Of a stretch of 64,000 bases of DNA, positions 7,871 to 16,933 are shown in pieces. The notes beneath the pieces are model-generated. The model made no database searches. It had not been told where the DNA came from and saw nothing but the letters and a program-made list of their open reading frames with translations. The first letter of the stretch is position 1, and the number at the start of each line of letters is the position of its first letter. The DNA is taken from contig CASIAE010000013.1 in assembly GCA_949372605.1 (NCBI GenBank), positions 1-64,000 of the forward strand. The letters are read 5' to 3'. A program made the position numbers and the translations under genes. The stretch is from an uncultured Flavobacteriaceae bacterium (lineage in GTDB: Bacteria > Bacteroidota > Bacteroidia > Flavobacteriales > Flavobacteriaceae).

Positions 7871-8746
7871 TCAGTCAATAACATCCTCAAACAGGCTCTC
7901 ACGATAGGCATTCGGGGTGTAATTTGTTGTTTTTCTAAAATTTCTAAAAAAATTAGAGAGGTTATTAAATCCGCTCTTGTAGCAAATACTTTTCACGTCA
8001 AGGTCCGTTTCCGAAAGAAGTTTTGTGGCGTGATTAATTCGATATTCATTTAAAAAAGCAGTAAAAGTCTTGTCGGTACTTTTCTTAAAAAATCGACAAA
8101 AAGACTGAGGCGTCATGAATACCTCCGCGGAAATGTCCTTCAGTGCAATCGGCTCCATAAAATTGTCGCGAATGAAGTTGAAGATACTCTTAAGTCTTTT
8201 GTTCTCAATTGGACTACTTATAAAAGCATAGCCCGCAGCATTAAGAACCTCCTTGTCCTTGGACAATGCTAGGTCGTGTAAAATCTTAACGAATGTTAAA
8301 AAACCATCAATCTGAGACTCATACTTTAAACCCTCCATACGGAGGCCAATGTCTTCCTTAATGGGCCCACTAAAAACAATCCCTTTATTAGAAAGCTCAA
8401 GAAGTTGATTGATCATTTTTAATTCCACAAAATTCTTGAATGCGCCCTCAAAAACGTCTGGCTTAAACTGAATCACAATCTCTTTTTGACCTTCATCAAA
8501 AACTTTTGTAAATCCCGTATGAGGCAAATAAGAACCAATCAAAATTAGGTCCCCATCCTTATAATTTGAGAGGTGTGTTCCAACCTGTCGTTTCCCAACG
8601 CCCGAGTTTATATAAACCAATTCAACTTCTGGGTGATAATGCCATCTTAATTTTTTCTGATTTGGAGTGTTCGTATCAAAAAACGCACACTTATAAGAGT
8701 GTCCCAAATCGGGAGAAATTGCTTCATAGTCTGCCTTTAATTCCAT
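7871..8746 (-). CDS. AraC family transcriptional regulator with cupin sensor domain
   Basis: This 291-residue regulator has an N-terminal cupin-like sensor, visible as LRWHYHPEVELVYINSG near residues 33-50, where the His residues usually sit in the small-molecule pocket. A C-terminal AraC DNA-binding domain follows, with two helix-turn-helix units in the last 100 residues; ICYKSGFNNLSNFFRNFRK is the classic second-HTH signature. Such proteins in this phylum often activate neighbouring carbohydrate genes. It is transcribed in the same direction as the rhamnosidase and lies directly upstream of it, so that gene is a plausible target, though this is inference. Confidence 0.9.
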   Translation of the reverse strand: MELKADYEAISPDLGHSYKCAFFDTNTPNQKKLRWHYHPEVELVYINSGVGKRQVGTHLSNYKDGDLILIGSYLPHTGFTKVFDEGQKEIVIQFKPDVFEGAFKNFVELKMINQLLELSNKGIVFSGPIKEDIGLRMEGLKYESQIDGFLTFVKILHDLALSKDKEVLNAAGYAFISSPIENKRLKSIFNFIRDNFMEPIALKDISAEVFMTPQSFCRFFKKSTDKTFTAFLNEYRINHATKLLSETDLDVKSICYKSGFNNLSNFFRNFRKTTNYTPNAYRESLFEDVID

Positions 8747-9047
8747 AATTATATGTGCTTTAGCCTAAGGATAGGTAATATATTTCATATTTAACAAGTT
8801 TGTACAATAGCGAGTCTTTTCCTGCTCATTTTCGGGGTTTTTTTATATTAAAAAACATTAATAATGTAATTCTATTTGTGTGAAATTATTTGTTTGAAAA
8901 AAATAGGAAAAACAAGTGATAAAATTTACCTTTTGTATTACAAACCCAAAGTAAAAATAAAACTGTGGATAACGGCTTAAGTTACTGTTTATATCTATTT
9001 AAAAAAATAATTTAAAAACCACAGTGGGTGTTAATCTAAAAAAATAT
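8747..9047. other. Intergenic region upstream of the AraC gene
   Basis: No gene is seen here. The stretch is AT-rich and contains one exact DnaA-box-like 9-mer, TGTGGATAA at 8964-8972, but no cluster of such boxes, so it does not look like an origin. It presumably holds the AraC promoter; no clear TAnnTTTG motif is seen on the minus strand. Confidence 0.4.
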
Positions 9048-9055
9048 TATATTTG
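9048..9055 (+). promoter_or_regulatory. -7 promoter element (TATATTTG) before small ORF
   Basis: This exact match to the Bacteroidota TAnnTTTG element lies 13 bases upstream of the ATG at 9069. It supports expression of the 48-codon ORF that follows. No convincing -33 TTG is seen. Confidence 0.5.
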
Positions 9056-9068
9056 ATATGATATTTTT

Positions 9069-9215
9069 ATGAAACGGAACCTTTTACATTTCGAATTTCC
9101 AAAAGGAGCTCAAAGCTTCTGTGTTAATGACATACATTATACGAGGGAGTCTTTTTTATTGGCCCAAAAAAAAGAGCGTTTTAGAGGCCAAAATGGACGT
9201 TTTGTAAGAAAATAA
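9069..9215 (+). CDS. Small basic protein, 48 aa, unknown
   Basis: ATG 9069 opens 48 codons ending in GRFVRK and a TAA. The product is basic, without membrane segments, and has a Gln/Lys/Arg-rich second half (AQKKERFRGQNGRFVRK). A good promoter element sits 13 bases before the start, a spacing shared by proven-looking genes in this window, which is the main reason to call it. I do not recognise a family; the basic tail could bind nucleic acid, but that is speculation. Confidence 0.4.
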   Translation: MKRNLLHFEFPKGAQSFCVNDIHYTRESFLLAQKKERFRGQNGRFVRK

Positions 9216-9285
9216 AGCTTCTAATATTCGATTCTCTTTCTCTAAAGATTTTGTCATTAAATTTAATAAGGTAACTTTACTGATC

Positions 9286-9645
9286 ATGTTCTCTACAGAC
9301 AAAGCTTCTATATTAATTGTTTCCTTTTTTTATGGGATTACTCTGTTTTTTGGGTATTTCTTGTTCTCTGACTATCACGATCAGCCTAAGATCGCACCAG
9401 ATAGATTAATTATCTCAATAAACAGCGGGGATATTGATCTTGAGAATAACAGCCTTTTAATTCAGGTAGACAATGGAAAGGGGGAAATGTCTCAGAAACT
9501 TTTTGATTCTAAATCTGTTGTAGCCGTTTCCGTTTTTTATGAGGAAAAAGGATATAAGCTAGATAAGGTTACCGAAACAAACAAAAATAGTTATGGAGAA
9601 GAAGTCGTCATTACCAAGCTCTGGTATTCTCGTAAACAAAAATAA
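9286..9645 (+). CDS. Hypothetical membrane-anchored protein, 119 aa
   Basis: The protein has one N-terminal hydrophobic segment (residues about 8-28, ILIVSFFYGITLFFGYFLF) followed by about 90 soluble residues, so it is probably anchored in the inner membrane with the rest outside. No known domain is recognised. A near-consensus promoter element, TAACTTTA at 9272-9279, lies just upstream of the ATG. It stands alone between a small ORF and the DUF2452 gene. Confidence 0.6.
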   Translation: MFSTDKASILIVSFFYGITLFFGYFLFSDYHDQPKIAPDRLIISINSGDIDLENNSLLIQVDNGKGEMSQKLFDSKSVVAVSVFYEEKGYKLDKVTETNKNSYGEEVVITKLWYSRKQK

Positions 9646-9737
9646 GAATGGGTTGTTTCCTTAGAAATATTATCGCATATTCTCTCCCCCTAAATTATTG
9701 TCTTTTTTTAATCTCATTATCTTTAAAAAAATAATCT

Positions 9738-10148
9738 TTGAAAAACAAAAAGTCTGATCAGATAGCTTGGGACGAAAAACAAGGGGAATATATCGCTCGA
9801 TTACTTCCCTATGCTTCTGAAGTTAGCGGTCCTGTTATTAACATTCCCAATGTAGATGCTTTTAAGAAAAAAGGGGTTGATAAGGTCTCCAAACAACTTC
9901 AAAGTGAGCTTATAGAATTGCAAGACAAGATCAAGTCTTTTGTAAAAGCTGCATCCGATACACAAAAAGTATATTCCGCAAAATTTAAATTTGAACCCTT
10001 GGTTGGGGAAACTTATTTTTTATATCAAGGAGAAAAAGAAGAGTACCTCTCTTTAATCCCTCCTCAGAGCTGGAAAAAGAAATTTATAGGGGCCTATCGA
10101 CTTAATTCCGAATACAAATGGGATAATATCATCTGGCCAACTGGCTAA
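9738..10148 (+). CDS. DUF2452 domain-containing protein
   Basis: This 136-residue soluble protein matches DUF2452, a family of unknown function frequent in Flavobacteriia. Typical marks are LLPYASEVSGPVI near residues 22-35, SAKFKFEPLVGETYFLY near 80 and a hydrophobic IGAYRLN near the end. The start is a TTG at 9738; no better ATG exists without losing conserved residues. It has no signal peptide or membrane segment. Confidence 0.85.
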   Translation: MKNKKSDQIAWDEKQGEYIARLLPYASEVSGPVINIPNVDAFKKKGVDKVSKQLQSELIELQDKIKSFVKAASDTQKVYSAKFKFEPLVGETYFLYQGEKEEYLSLIPPQSWKKKFIGAYRLNSEYKWDNIIWPTG

Positions 10149-10574
10149 ATTTTGTGTTGAATAACCTTGGCCCTCTAGATTAAACGCCATTCCAGTTCCT
10201 AAAAGAGTAAAATCTCCCAAAACGTTCACATAATGGGGCGGGGTGTTTTTCCTGCCTTGCACGAAGCAACTGCTGAAAGCTTCATCAGAACTCATCTCAC
10301 CAATAGCTGTTATGTTTTAAAACCAAGGCGTCACCTCGATGTTTTCATAAATTCCAACGTATTAATTTTCCTTTTTTAACCCAAGGGTTGATCCCCATTT
10401 TTTTTTGCACGAATTATTGAGTTGAGTCCTTCGTGGTCGACATGAGAATAGAATATGTGTTTTCACCTTATTGTCACTGTTGTGTTGCGCTAATTGCATC
10501 AAACTGTCAAGAAGTCGTTTTATGTAAGGTTGGTATCATTCCCTCAAAAATAGACAATTATCATGCAGAATACC
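10149..10574. other. Intergenic stretch before rbfA
   Basis: There is no supported gene. On the minus strand, about 55 codons below 10295 read as protein-like sequence (PPHYVNVLGDFTLLGTGMAF) with stop codons just upstream, which could be a decayed fragment of an unidentified gene; it runs on into the DUF2452 gene. Plus-strand codons upstream of 10589 are an in-frame extension of rbfA, not part of it. Confidence 0.3.
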
Positions 10575-10582
10575 TACTTTTG
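10575..10582 (+). promoter_or_regulatory. -7 promoter element (TACTTTTG) of rbfA
   Basis: The exact TAnnTTTG match ends only six bases before the rbfA ATG at 10589. With transcription starting about seven bases after the element, the message would be nearly leaderless. Confidence 0.6.
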
Positions 10583-10588
10583 CTTAAC

Positions 10589-10990
10589 ATGGGAATTGAA
10601 GAAACTCCAAGACAGAAAAAAATTGGCGTCGCATTACAGCAAGAAATGGCAAATATGCTGCAACAGGCGATACGCGATCAGGGCGTCACAAATTTAGTGC
10701 TCTCCATCACTAAAGTGGTGGTGACTGTAGACCTTTCTATAGCAAGAATATACCTTAGTATTTTTCCTAAAAATAATGCTAAAAAATATCTTGAGGGTAT
10801 AAAAGGAAATGCTTTTCAAATCAAGCATGACATGGCACAACGAATGAAAAATCAGTTACGCCGCATGCCCGAGTTTTCTTTTTATCTGGATGATTCGCTA
10901 GACTATATTGAGGCAATTGACGATGCGATTAATCGTCCTGAAGACCCAATTTATAACCCTGAAATGCTTGCTAAAAGAAAAAAAATATAA
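10589..10990 (+). CDS. rbfA: 30S ribosome-binding factor RbfA
   Basis: RbfA binds the 30S precursor and helps mature the 5' end of 16S rRNA, mainly at low temperature. The 133-residue product starting MGIEETPRQKKIG has the family's single KH-like fold: the helix RQKKIGVALQQEMANMLQQ, the strand LVLSITKVVVTVDLSIARIYLS and the C-terminal helix with RMKNQLRRMPEFSFYLDDSLDYI. The frame is open 52 codons further upstream, but that extension has no RbfA-like sequence and would contain the promoter element at 10575, so ATG 10589 is chosen. The permease gene follows after four bases, an arrangement usual in Flavobacteriia. Confidence 0.93.
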   Translation: MGIEETPRQKKIGVALQQEMANMLQQAIRDQGVTNLVLSITKVVVTVDLSIARIYLSIFPKNNAKKYLEGIKGNAFQIKHDMAQRMKNQLRRMPEFSFYLDDSLDYIEAIDDAINRPEDPIYNPEMLAKRKKI

Positions 10991-10994
10991 TCCA

Positions 10995-12200
10995 ATGAGG
11001 GTGGCATTCAAAATTGCATGGCGCTACTTTTTTTCTAAAAGCCGACAAACAATAATCAACCGCATTAATGCCATTGCTTTAATAGTAATTATTATTGCCT
11101 CTGCTTCACTTTTAATTGTCCTGAGCGCTTTCTCTGGCTTAAAAGGTTTTGGACTTTCTTTCTCTAATGCTTTTGATCCTGATTATAGGGTTACTCCTGT
11201 TCAAGGAAAAACATTAACCATTGATTCCATAGCTTTAAACCAGCTTTATTCTATTAGTGAAATAAACGATTTAGCTCCTATTATTGAAGAAAAAGTGTTT
11301 TTATCTTTCAAAGAAAAAAACCAAGTTGCTTATCTCAAAGGTGTAGGAGTTGATTATCTCAAAGTAGTTCCGGGAGATTCTCTTGTAGCAGTCGGCGAAT
11401 GGCTTGTTCCAGAGACAAATGGCGTGGTTGTGGGTTATGGAATCGCAAGTGCACTTGGTCTTGGCGTATACGACTACAGCTCCTTTCTAAACATTAGCAT
11501 TCCCAGAAATAAAATAAAATCAGCGTTCGAGAAAAGCCCATTCCAAAGTGTTTCGTCTGTCGTTATCGGTCTTTATCAAATAAGTGAAGATCTCGATAAA
11601 AAGTACATTTTTGCACCCATAACATTTGCGCAAGAATTACTTCAGTATTCTGAGGAAGTCTATTCGGCCATTGAGCTCAAAACAAAACCAAAAACAGATC
11701 TAAAACAATTAAAACAACAAATTGAAAAAATCCTAGGAAAAGAAGTTGTTGTAAGGGACCGAATTCAATTAAATGCAGCACTTTACAAGATGCTCAACAC
11801 CGAAAACTTAGTCATCTACCTCATCTTTACCTTGGTGCTCATTATTGCTTTCTTTAATGTTGTTGGGGCTTTAATCATGATGATTCTTGATAAAAAACCG
11901 CAAATGAGAATCCTTGCTACTATGGGCGCCAGGTCCAAAAAATTAAGGTTAGTTTTTTATTTATTGGGTATGTTAATTACGGTCATAGGCGGACTGGTTG
12001 GAATAGCTTCCGCCAGTATTTTGATTGCCATCCAATCTGCCGCTCCGTTTCTATATGTCCCCGGAACTTCATTGCCCTATCCAGTTCGTCTTGAATTTAA
12101 AAACCTGGTTCTTGTGTTTTTTACACTCATATTTTTGGGTAGTATTGCCTCTTCATGGGCAAGTCGAAGTGTTGGAAGTGAGCGCTTAGGAAAAAATTAA
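10995..12200 (+). CDS. LolC/LolE-like ABC transporter permease (FtsX family)
   Basis: The 401-residue protein has the MacB/FtsX permease plan. One membrane helix near residues 20-45 is followed by a long periplasmic MacB-type core domain to about 265. Three helices then occur near 270-305, 320-350 and 370-395, with the FtsX motif around NVVGALIMMILDKKPQMRIL. Relatives (LolC/E) extract lipoproteins from the inner membrane with a LolD ATPase, which is not encoded here. ATG 10995 begins MRVAFKIAWRYFFSKS, the standard start of this family; the longer frame into rbfA is discarded. It is co-oriented with rbfA, and its stop overlaps the convergent dusB stop by three bases. Confidence 0.9.
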   Translation: MRVAFKIAWRYFFSKSRQTIINRINAIALIVIIIASASLLIVLSAFSGLKGFGLSFSNAFDPDYRVTPVQGKTLTIDSIALNQLYSISEINDLAPIIEEKVFLSFKEKNQVAYLKGVGVDYLKVVPGDSLVAVGEWLVPETNGVVVGYGIASALGLGVYDYSSFLNISIPRNKIKSAFEKSPFQSVSSVVIGLYQISEDLDKKYIFAPITFAQELLQYSEEVYSAIELKTKPKTDLKQLKQQIEKILGKEVVVRDRIQLNAALYKMLNTENLVIYLIFTLVLIIAFFNVVGALIMMILDKKPQMRILATMGARSKKLRLVFYLLGMLITVIGGLVGIASASILIAIQSAAPFLYVPGTSLPYPVRLEFKNLVLVFFTLIFLGSIASSWASRSVGSERLGKN

Positions 12201-13189
12201 ACCCACTCAAGGTCTTGAACCTCATTTAAAACTCGATCAAATGCTGCAAAAACATCATTTGCACCATCAGAAGTTACCATCGCTGTTCGATAAGGCTTAA
12301 AGTTAGGAATACCTTTAAAATAGTTAGTATAATGTCTACGAGTTTCCAAAACACCTAGAATTTCACCCTTCCAACTTATGGCCATTTCAAGGTGGCGGCG
12401 CGCAACGGCAACACGCTCTTTTAAGGTGGGAGGGGAGACGTATTCTCCTGTCTTTATAAAATGTTTTACCTGGTTAAAAAACCAAGGATTTCCTATACTA
12501 GCCCTTCCAATCATTGCCCCATCTAGCCCATATCGATCTCGCATTTCAATTGCTCTTTCTGGAGAATGAACATCTCCGTTTCCAAAGATCGGAATATGCA
12601 TTCTTGGGTTGTTTTTTACTGCAGCAATGGGAGCCCAATCAGCCTCTCCTTTGTACATTTGAGCGCGAGTTCTTCCGTGAATTGAGATAGCCTTTGCTCC
12701 AGCATCTTGAAGTCTTTCTGCAACCTCAACAATCTTAATTGAGTCATGGTCCCAACCCAATCTGGTTTTGATAGTAAGAGGCAAGTGGGTTCGTTTGGCC
12801 ATTTCCTCTGTTAGCTTAACCATTAGGGGAATGTCCTTTAGAATTCCAGCCCCAGCACCCTTACTGACCACTTTTTTTACCGGGCAGCCAAAATTAATGT
12901 CAATAATATCGGGTTTTGATGCCTCTACAATTTCCACAGATCGCAACATCGAATCCAAGTTGGCACCAAAAATTTGTATTCCAACAGGGCGTTCTTTTTC
13001 ATAAATATCTAATTTTTGAACACTCTTAGCAGCATCCCTAATTAATCCTTCACTTGAGATAAACTCAGTGTAGACGACGTCTGCACCATTTTCTTTACAA
13101 AGTGCACGAAAGGGCGGATCGCTCACATCCTCCATGGGTGCAAGCAAAAGAGGAAACGTTCCTACCGATAAATCGCCAATTTTAACCAC
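12197..13189 (-). CDS. dusB: tRNA-dihydrouridine synthase DusB
   Basis: DusB reduces uridine in the tRNA D-loop using FMN and NADPH. The 330-residue product shows the family signatures in order: APMEDVSDPPFRALC at the N-terminus, the active-site cysteine in INFGCPVKKVVSKGAGAG near residue 100, KTRLGWD near 142, ISIHGRTRAQMYKG near 172 and GNGDVHSPERA plus DGAMIGRASIGNPWFF near 205-240. This TIM barrel is followed by the helical tRNA-binding domain. A promoter element lies 12 bases upstream. Confidence 0.95.
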   Translation of the reverse strand: MVKIGDLSVGTFPLLLAPMEDVSDPPFRALCKENGADVVYTEFISSEGLIRDAAKSVQKLDIYEKERPVGIQIFGANLDSMLRSVEIVEASKPDIIDINFGCPVKKVVSKGAGAGILKDIPLMVKLTEEMAKRTHLPLTIKTRLGWDHDSIKIVEVAERLQDAGAKAISIHGRTRAQMYKGEADWAPIAAVKNNPRMHIPIFGNGDVHSPERAIEMRDRYGLDGAMIGRASIGNPWFFNQVKHFIKTGEYVSPPTLKERVAVARRHLEMAISWKGEILGVLETRRHYTNYFKGIPNFKPYRTAMVTSDGANDVFAAFDRVLNEVQDLEWV

Positions 13190-13201
13190 TTCTGTTTTTT
13201 A

Positions 13202-13209
13202 CAAAAGTA
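13202..13209 (-). promoter_or_regulatory. -7 promoter element (TACTTTTG) of dusB
   Basis: On the minus strand this is an exact TAnnTTTG match 12 bases before the dusB start codon. Confidence 0.6.
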
Positions 13210-13236
13210 ATAAAAAGACTTTCGATACCAACAGGA

Positions 13237-14106
13237 TTATTTTAAGTCAAAGGTGGTGGTAATGTTATTAAGAAAATCTGCGTCCCAAATTTCAGAAACA
13301 ATACCATTATCCAGGTAATAAATTCGTGGTGGGGAGTCCCCAATTAGATCAAAAAATTGATTTACGTCAATAAAGTCATGCGGAAAAGAAGACTGAGTAA
13401 GCGCTTCAAATTCTGGGACAGTCGTTACACCTTCTTGATAAAAAAGAACATAAAGGTCTGGGAAGTTTGAGTGATTGTTCTTGAGTTTACCTATTTCAAC
13501 TGCAGCATCTTGGCAGTGTTCACAATCGAGATTGAATATGGCAACCAAATTTTTACCATTGGTCAGATCTACTCGACCTTTGGGCTCAAAGTTTGTAAAC
13601 GTTTCAAAAGGGAAATCCTCGTGGTTTGGCATCGGCAAAATAAACCACATGCTTAAAATGGTGATTGACATAAACCCTAAAACAATTGATTTAGAAATGG
13701 TTTTTACTTTTGCATACTTAAAAACAACAAAAGCAACAATCAACATTAATATGTTTTTTATAATTGATTGTTCGGGAGTCATGGAGATCATTTCGCCAAA
13801 GCATCCACAGTTACCGGTGTCACCAATTGCCCACAAATAGATCAGATGGACAGTAAATCCCCCCAATAAAACAAAAGTAAACCGCATCAATTGTTTGACA
13901 TAATAAGGTAAAACAATCAGTGCACCTAGCCCAAATTCCAAACCAATAAAAAACCGTGCCATGTAACCAGCTAGTGTTCTATTGGAAACAAGCCCTTGGT
14001 CCATCAAAGTGATTTCAAAAAATCCAGGACCAACCGCTTTTGTATAGGCAGAAAACAAAAAAGTGATGCCTAATAATATTTGAATAATCCGAGTTAACTG
14101 TTTCAT
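13237..14106 (-). CDS. MauE/DoxX-type membrane protein fused to thioredoxin-like domain
   Basis: The 289-residue protein combines two parts. Residues 1-150 form four hydrophobic segments of a MauE/DoxX-type membrane domain with an NCGCFGE motif near residue 105, a loop cysteine pair typical of redox-associated MauE proteins. After another helix near 142-158, residues about 175-289 form a thioredoxin-like periplasmic domain with a CEHC active site near residue 203 (FNLDCEHCQDA). The membrane part may pass electrons to or from the thioredoxin part, by analogy with vitamin K epoxide reductase- and DsbD-like proteins; this is inference. It lies upstream of dusB on the same strand with 47 bases between. 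Confidence 0.8.
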   Translation of the reverse strand: MKQLTRIIQILLGITFLFSAYTKAVGPGFFEITLMDQGLVSNRTLAGYMARFFIGLEFGLGALIVLPYYVKQLMRFTFVLLGGFTVHLIYLWAIGDTGNCGCFGEMISMTPEQSIIKNILMLIVAFVVFKYAKVKTISKSIVLGFMSITILSMWFILPMPNHEDFPFETFTNFEPKGRVDLTNGKNLVAIFNLDCEHCQDAAVEIGKLKNNHSNFPDLYVLFYQEGVTTVPEFEALTQSSFPHDFIDVNQFFDLIGDSPPRIYYLDNGIVSEIWDADFLNNITTTFDLK

Positions 14107-14203
14107 ATCATAATAAATTATCTTGTTAAAATTAACTTTTCTAAACTAAACAAAAAAGCAACCTTACAAATAAGTATCTTTACATTCTATAGATAATTAG
14201 TTG

Positions 14204-16000
14204 ATGAAACACATCCGAAATTTTTGCATAATTGCCCATATTGATCACGGAAAAAGCACACTTGCTGACCGTCTCTTAGACGCAACAGGAGCCGTAACTG
14301 ATCGTGAAAAACAAAACCAATTGCTTGATAACATGGATTTGGAACGCGAAAGGGGTATTACGATTAAATCCCATGCAATTCAAATGGAATACAGCTACAA
14401 GGGAACAACTTATGTTTTCAATCTTATAGACACTCCTGGTCACGTAGACTTTTCTTATGAAGTTTCCCGGTCAATTGCAGCTTGTGAGGGCGCTCTTTTG
14501 GTCGTCGATGCTGCACAAAGCATACAAGCGCAAACGATTTCAAACCTTTATTTGGCTCTTGAAAATGATTTAGAAATTATTCCTGTGCTGAATAAAATTG
14601 ATCTTCCTTCTGCAAATCCTGAAGAAGTTACTGACGATATTGTCGATCTTTTAGGATGTAAGTCTAAGGACATTATTCCGGCTTCTGCAAAAACAGGATT
14701 GGGAATCGAAGAAATTCTCACTGCAATTGTAGAGCGTATTCCTGCTCCTAAAGGAAATATAGACGCTCCTTTACAGGCCCTTATTTTTGATTCTGTTTAC
14801 AATTCTTTCCGTGGAGTTGAAACTTACTTTAGGGTCGTTAATGGGCAGATTAGAAAAGGACAAAAAATAAAATTTGTTGCTACCGGAAAAAGTTATTTTG
14901 CTGACGAAATAGGTACTTTAAAATTAAAACAAGATCCTAAAAAAGTTATCTCTGCCGGAGATGTAGGCTACCTCATTACTGGAATCAAAGAAGCAAAAGA
15001 GGTTAAGGTTGGAGATACACTAACAGACACCCTAAATCCAACCACCGAAATAGTTGCTGGGTTTGAAGAGGTCAAGCCAATGGTTTTTGCGGGTATTTAT
15101 CCTGTAGACACCGAAGAATACGAAGACCTCAGATCTAGTATGGAAAAGCTACAGCTCAACGATGCCTCCCTCGTTTTTTTACCCGAAAGTTCGGCAGCGC
15201 TAGGATTTGGTTTTCGATGTGGTTTTCTTGGAATGCTTCATTTAGAAATAATTCAAGAACGATTAGAACGTGAGTTTGACATGACAGTTATCACTACCGT
15301 CCCAAACGTTTCCTATCATGCCTTTACGCGTAAAAATCCGGATACGATTATTCCAGTCAACAATCCTTCTGACTTGCCGGATCCTTCTTTTATGGAACGG
15401 GTGGAAGAACCCTACATTAAAGCATCAATCATTACAAAAGCTGATTTTGTTGGCAACGTGATGTCTTTGTGTATTGAAAAAAGAGGGGTAATTACCAATC
15501 AAACCTATCTAACTACTGAGCGGGTCGAGCTAAGTTTCGATATGCCTTTGGCGGAAATTGTTTTTGACTTTTACGATCGACTTAAAACAGTTTCCAAAGG
15601 TTATGCTTCCTTCGACTATGCGCCGATTGGGATGCGAGCCTCTAAATTAGTTAAAGTTGATATTTTACTTAATGCGACTCCTGTGGACGCACTCTCTGCT
15701 TTAATTCACGCGGACAATGCGTATAATATAGGAAAAAAAATGTGTGAAAAGCTCAGACAGCTAATACCTAGGCAACAGTTTGATATCCCCATCCAAGCTG
15801 CTATTGGTGCCAAAATTATTTCACGTGAAACTATTAAGGCCCTTCGTAAAGATGTTACAGCAAAGTGTTATGGTGGAGATATTTCTCGAAAAAGAAAACT
15901 CCTTGAAAAACAGAAAAAAGGTAAAAAGAAAATGCGTCAAGTTGGAAATGTAGAAATTCCTCAGCAAGCGTTTATGGCTGTATTAAAGTTAAATGATTAA
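14204..16000 (+). CDS. lepA: Translation elongation factor 4 (LepA)
   Basis: EF-4 is a ribosome-dependent GTPase that acts on stalled or assembling ribosomes. The 598-residue product has a full G domain: AHIDHGKST (G1) near residue 12, RERGITIKS (G2), DTPGHVD (G3) near 80 and NKID (G4) near 134. EF-G-like domains and the LepA-specific C-terminal domain follow, ending [23 protein letters not shown] 14204 is preferred over the TTG one codon earlier. A near-consensus promoter element, TATCTTTA, lies at 14175-14182. The downstream gene starts inside the lepA stop region. Confidence 0.96.
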   Translation: MKHIRNFCIIAHIDHGKSTLADRLLDATGAVTDREKQNQLLDNMDLERERGITIKSHAIQMEYSYKGTTYVFNLIDTPGHVDFSYEVSRSIAACEGALLVVDAAQSIQAQTISNLYLALENDLEIIPVLNKIDLPSANPEEVTDDIVDLLGCKSKDIIPASAKTGLGIEEILTAIVERIPAPKGNIDAPLQALIFDSVYNSFRGVETYFRVVNGQIRKGQKIKFVATGKSYFADEIGTLKLKQDPKKVISAGDVGYLITGIKEAKEVKVGDTLTDTLNPTTEIVAGFEEVKPMVFAGIYPVDTEEYEDLRSSMEKLQLNDASLVFLPESSAALGFGFRCGFLGMLHLEIIQERLEREFDMTVITTVPNVSYHAFTRKNPDTIIPVNNPSDLPDPSFMERVEEPYIKASIITKADFVGNVMSLCIEKRGVITNQTYLTTERVELSFDMPLAEIVFDFYDRLKTVSKGYASFDYAPIGMRASKLVKVDILLNATPVDALSALIHADNAYNIGKKMCEKLRQLIPRQQFDIPIQAAIGAKIISRETIKALRKDVTAKCYGGDISRKRKLLEKQKKGKKKMRQVGNVEIPQQAFMAVLKLND

Positions 16001-16862
16001 ATTTAAGCCTAAACCTATGAGGCTGAAACTACTTCTTTTTTTTCTTTTGTGTTTAACTGAGCATCTCCATGCTCAAATCCCTGAGCTTCCAATTGAGATG
16101 GAAAAAATTCACCAATTAAAGATTAAAAAAAAAGGCAAGCTTTATTTTTATTGGGGCTGGAATAGGGGTGCATATTCCAAATCTGACATCCAGTTTAAGG
16201 GAAAAGATTACGGTTTTACACTCAGTGATGTTGTTGCGAAAGATCGGCAAACAAAGTTTAGCATGGACAGTTATCTAAATCCTCGAAACATCACATTACC
16301 TCAATTTAATGCCCGAATAGGATATTTTTTTAAAAACAGTTGGGATATCTCTATAGGAACTGATCACATGAAATATGTAGTTCAAACTAGGCAAACAGTA
16401 AATATTTCTGGAAACATAAACGACTCCAGTTCTCCTTACAGCGGATTCTACAAAAATGATGAAATTTTATTGGCTGAAGACTTCTTGTCTTTTGAACACA
16501 GCGATGGTCTTAACTTTGTGAGTGCTGAAATCAAGCGTTTTGATAACATTCTTGATTTAAATAAAGTTCAAGTCAACATAACAGAAGGTTTCGGACTTGG
16601 ATTTCTTCTCCCTAGAACCAACACAACCTTATTAGATAAGGAACGATATGACGAGTTTCACTTGTCTGGATATGGAATCAGTTCAATGATCGGTCTTAAT
16701 TTATCTTTTTTTGAAAAATTCTTTATCCAAACTGAACTTAAGGGGGGATACATTAACATGCCTGATATTAGGACGACAAACTCTAAAGCAGACAGCGCTA
16801 GTCAGAGTTTCTTTTTCAGAGAAATAACATTATTATTTGGCGGAATAATCAACATTAATTAA
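15993..16862 (+). CDS. Secreted or outer-membrane protein of unknown function
   Basis: The 289-residue product begins with a basic region and a signal peptide ending LTEHLHAQ. The mature part has alternating aromatic and polar strands ([31 protein letters not shown]) that look like an eight-to-twelve-stranded outer-membrane barrel with an ending of GGI-hydrophobic type. I recognise it only as a conserved type found beside lepA in flavobacteria, not a named family. The ATG at 15993 overlaps the lepA stop by eight bases, suggesting translational coupling; an internal ATG at 16017 ([11 protein letters not shown]) also gives a complete signal peptide. Confidence 0.7.
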   Translation: MIKFKPKPMRLKLLLFFLLCLTEHLHAQIPELPIEMEKIHQLKIKKKGKLYFYWGWNRGAYSKSDIQFKGKDYGFTLSDVVAKDRQTKFSMDSYLNPRNITLPQFNARIGYFFKNSWDISIGTDHMKYVVQTRQTVNISGNINDSSSPYSGFYKNDEILLAEDFLSFEHSDGLNFVSAEIKRFDNILDLNKVQVNITEGFGLGFLLPRTNTTLLDKERYDEFHLSGYGISSMIGLNLSFFEKFFIQTELKGGYINMPDIRTTNSKADSASQSFFFREITLLFGGIININ

Positions 16863-16933
16863 AAGGCTTCGAGTCAATTATAAAGCGCGTTTTTTAATCC
16901 CATTGCTTTTAGTGATTTTAGTTACTTAAAAAT

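Noticed and set aside
8964-8972. Exact DnaA-box-like 9-mer TGTGGATAA suggesting a replication origin
   Set aside because: It stands alone, without a cluster of boxes; the same 9-mer also occurs by chance inside the M1 peptidase gene near 26788.
10433-10588. 52-codon N-terminal extension of RbfA
   Set aside because: The extension has no family similarity and contains the promoter element; RbfA normally starts at the MGIEETPRQ position.
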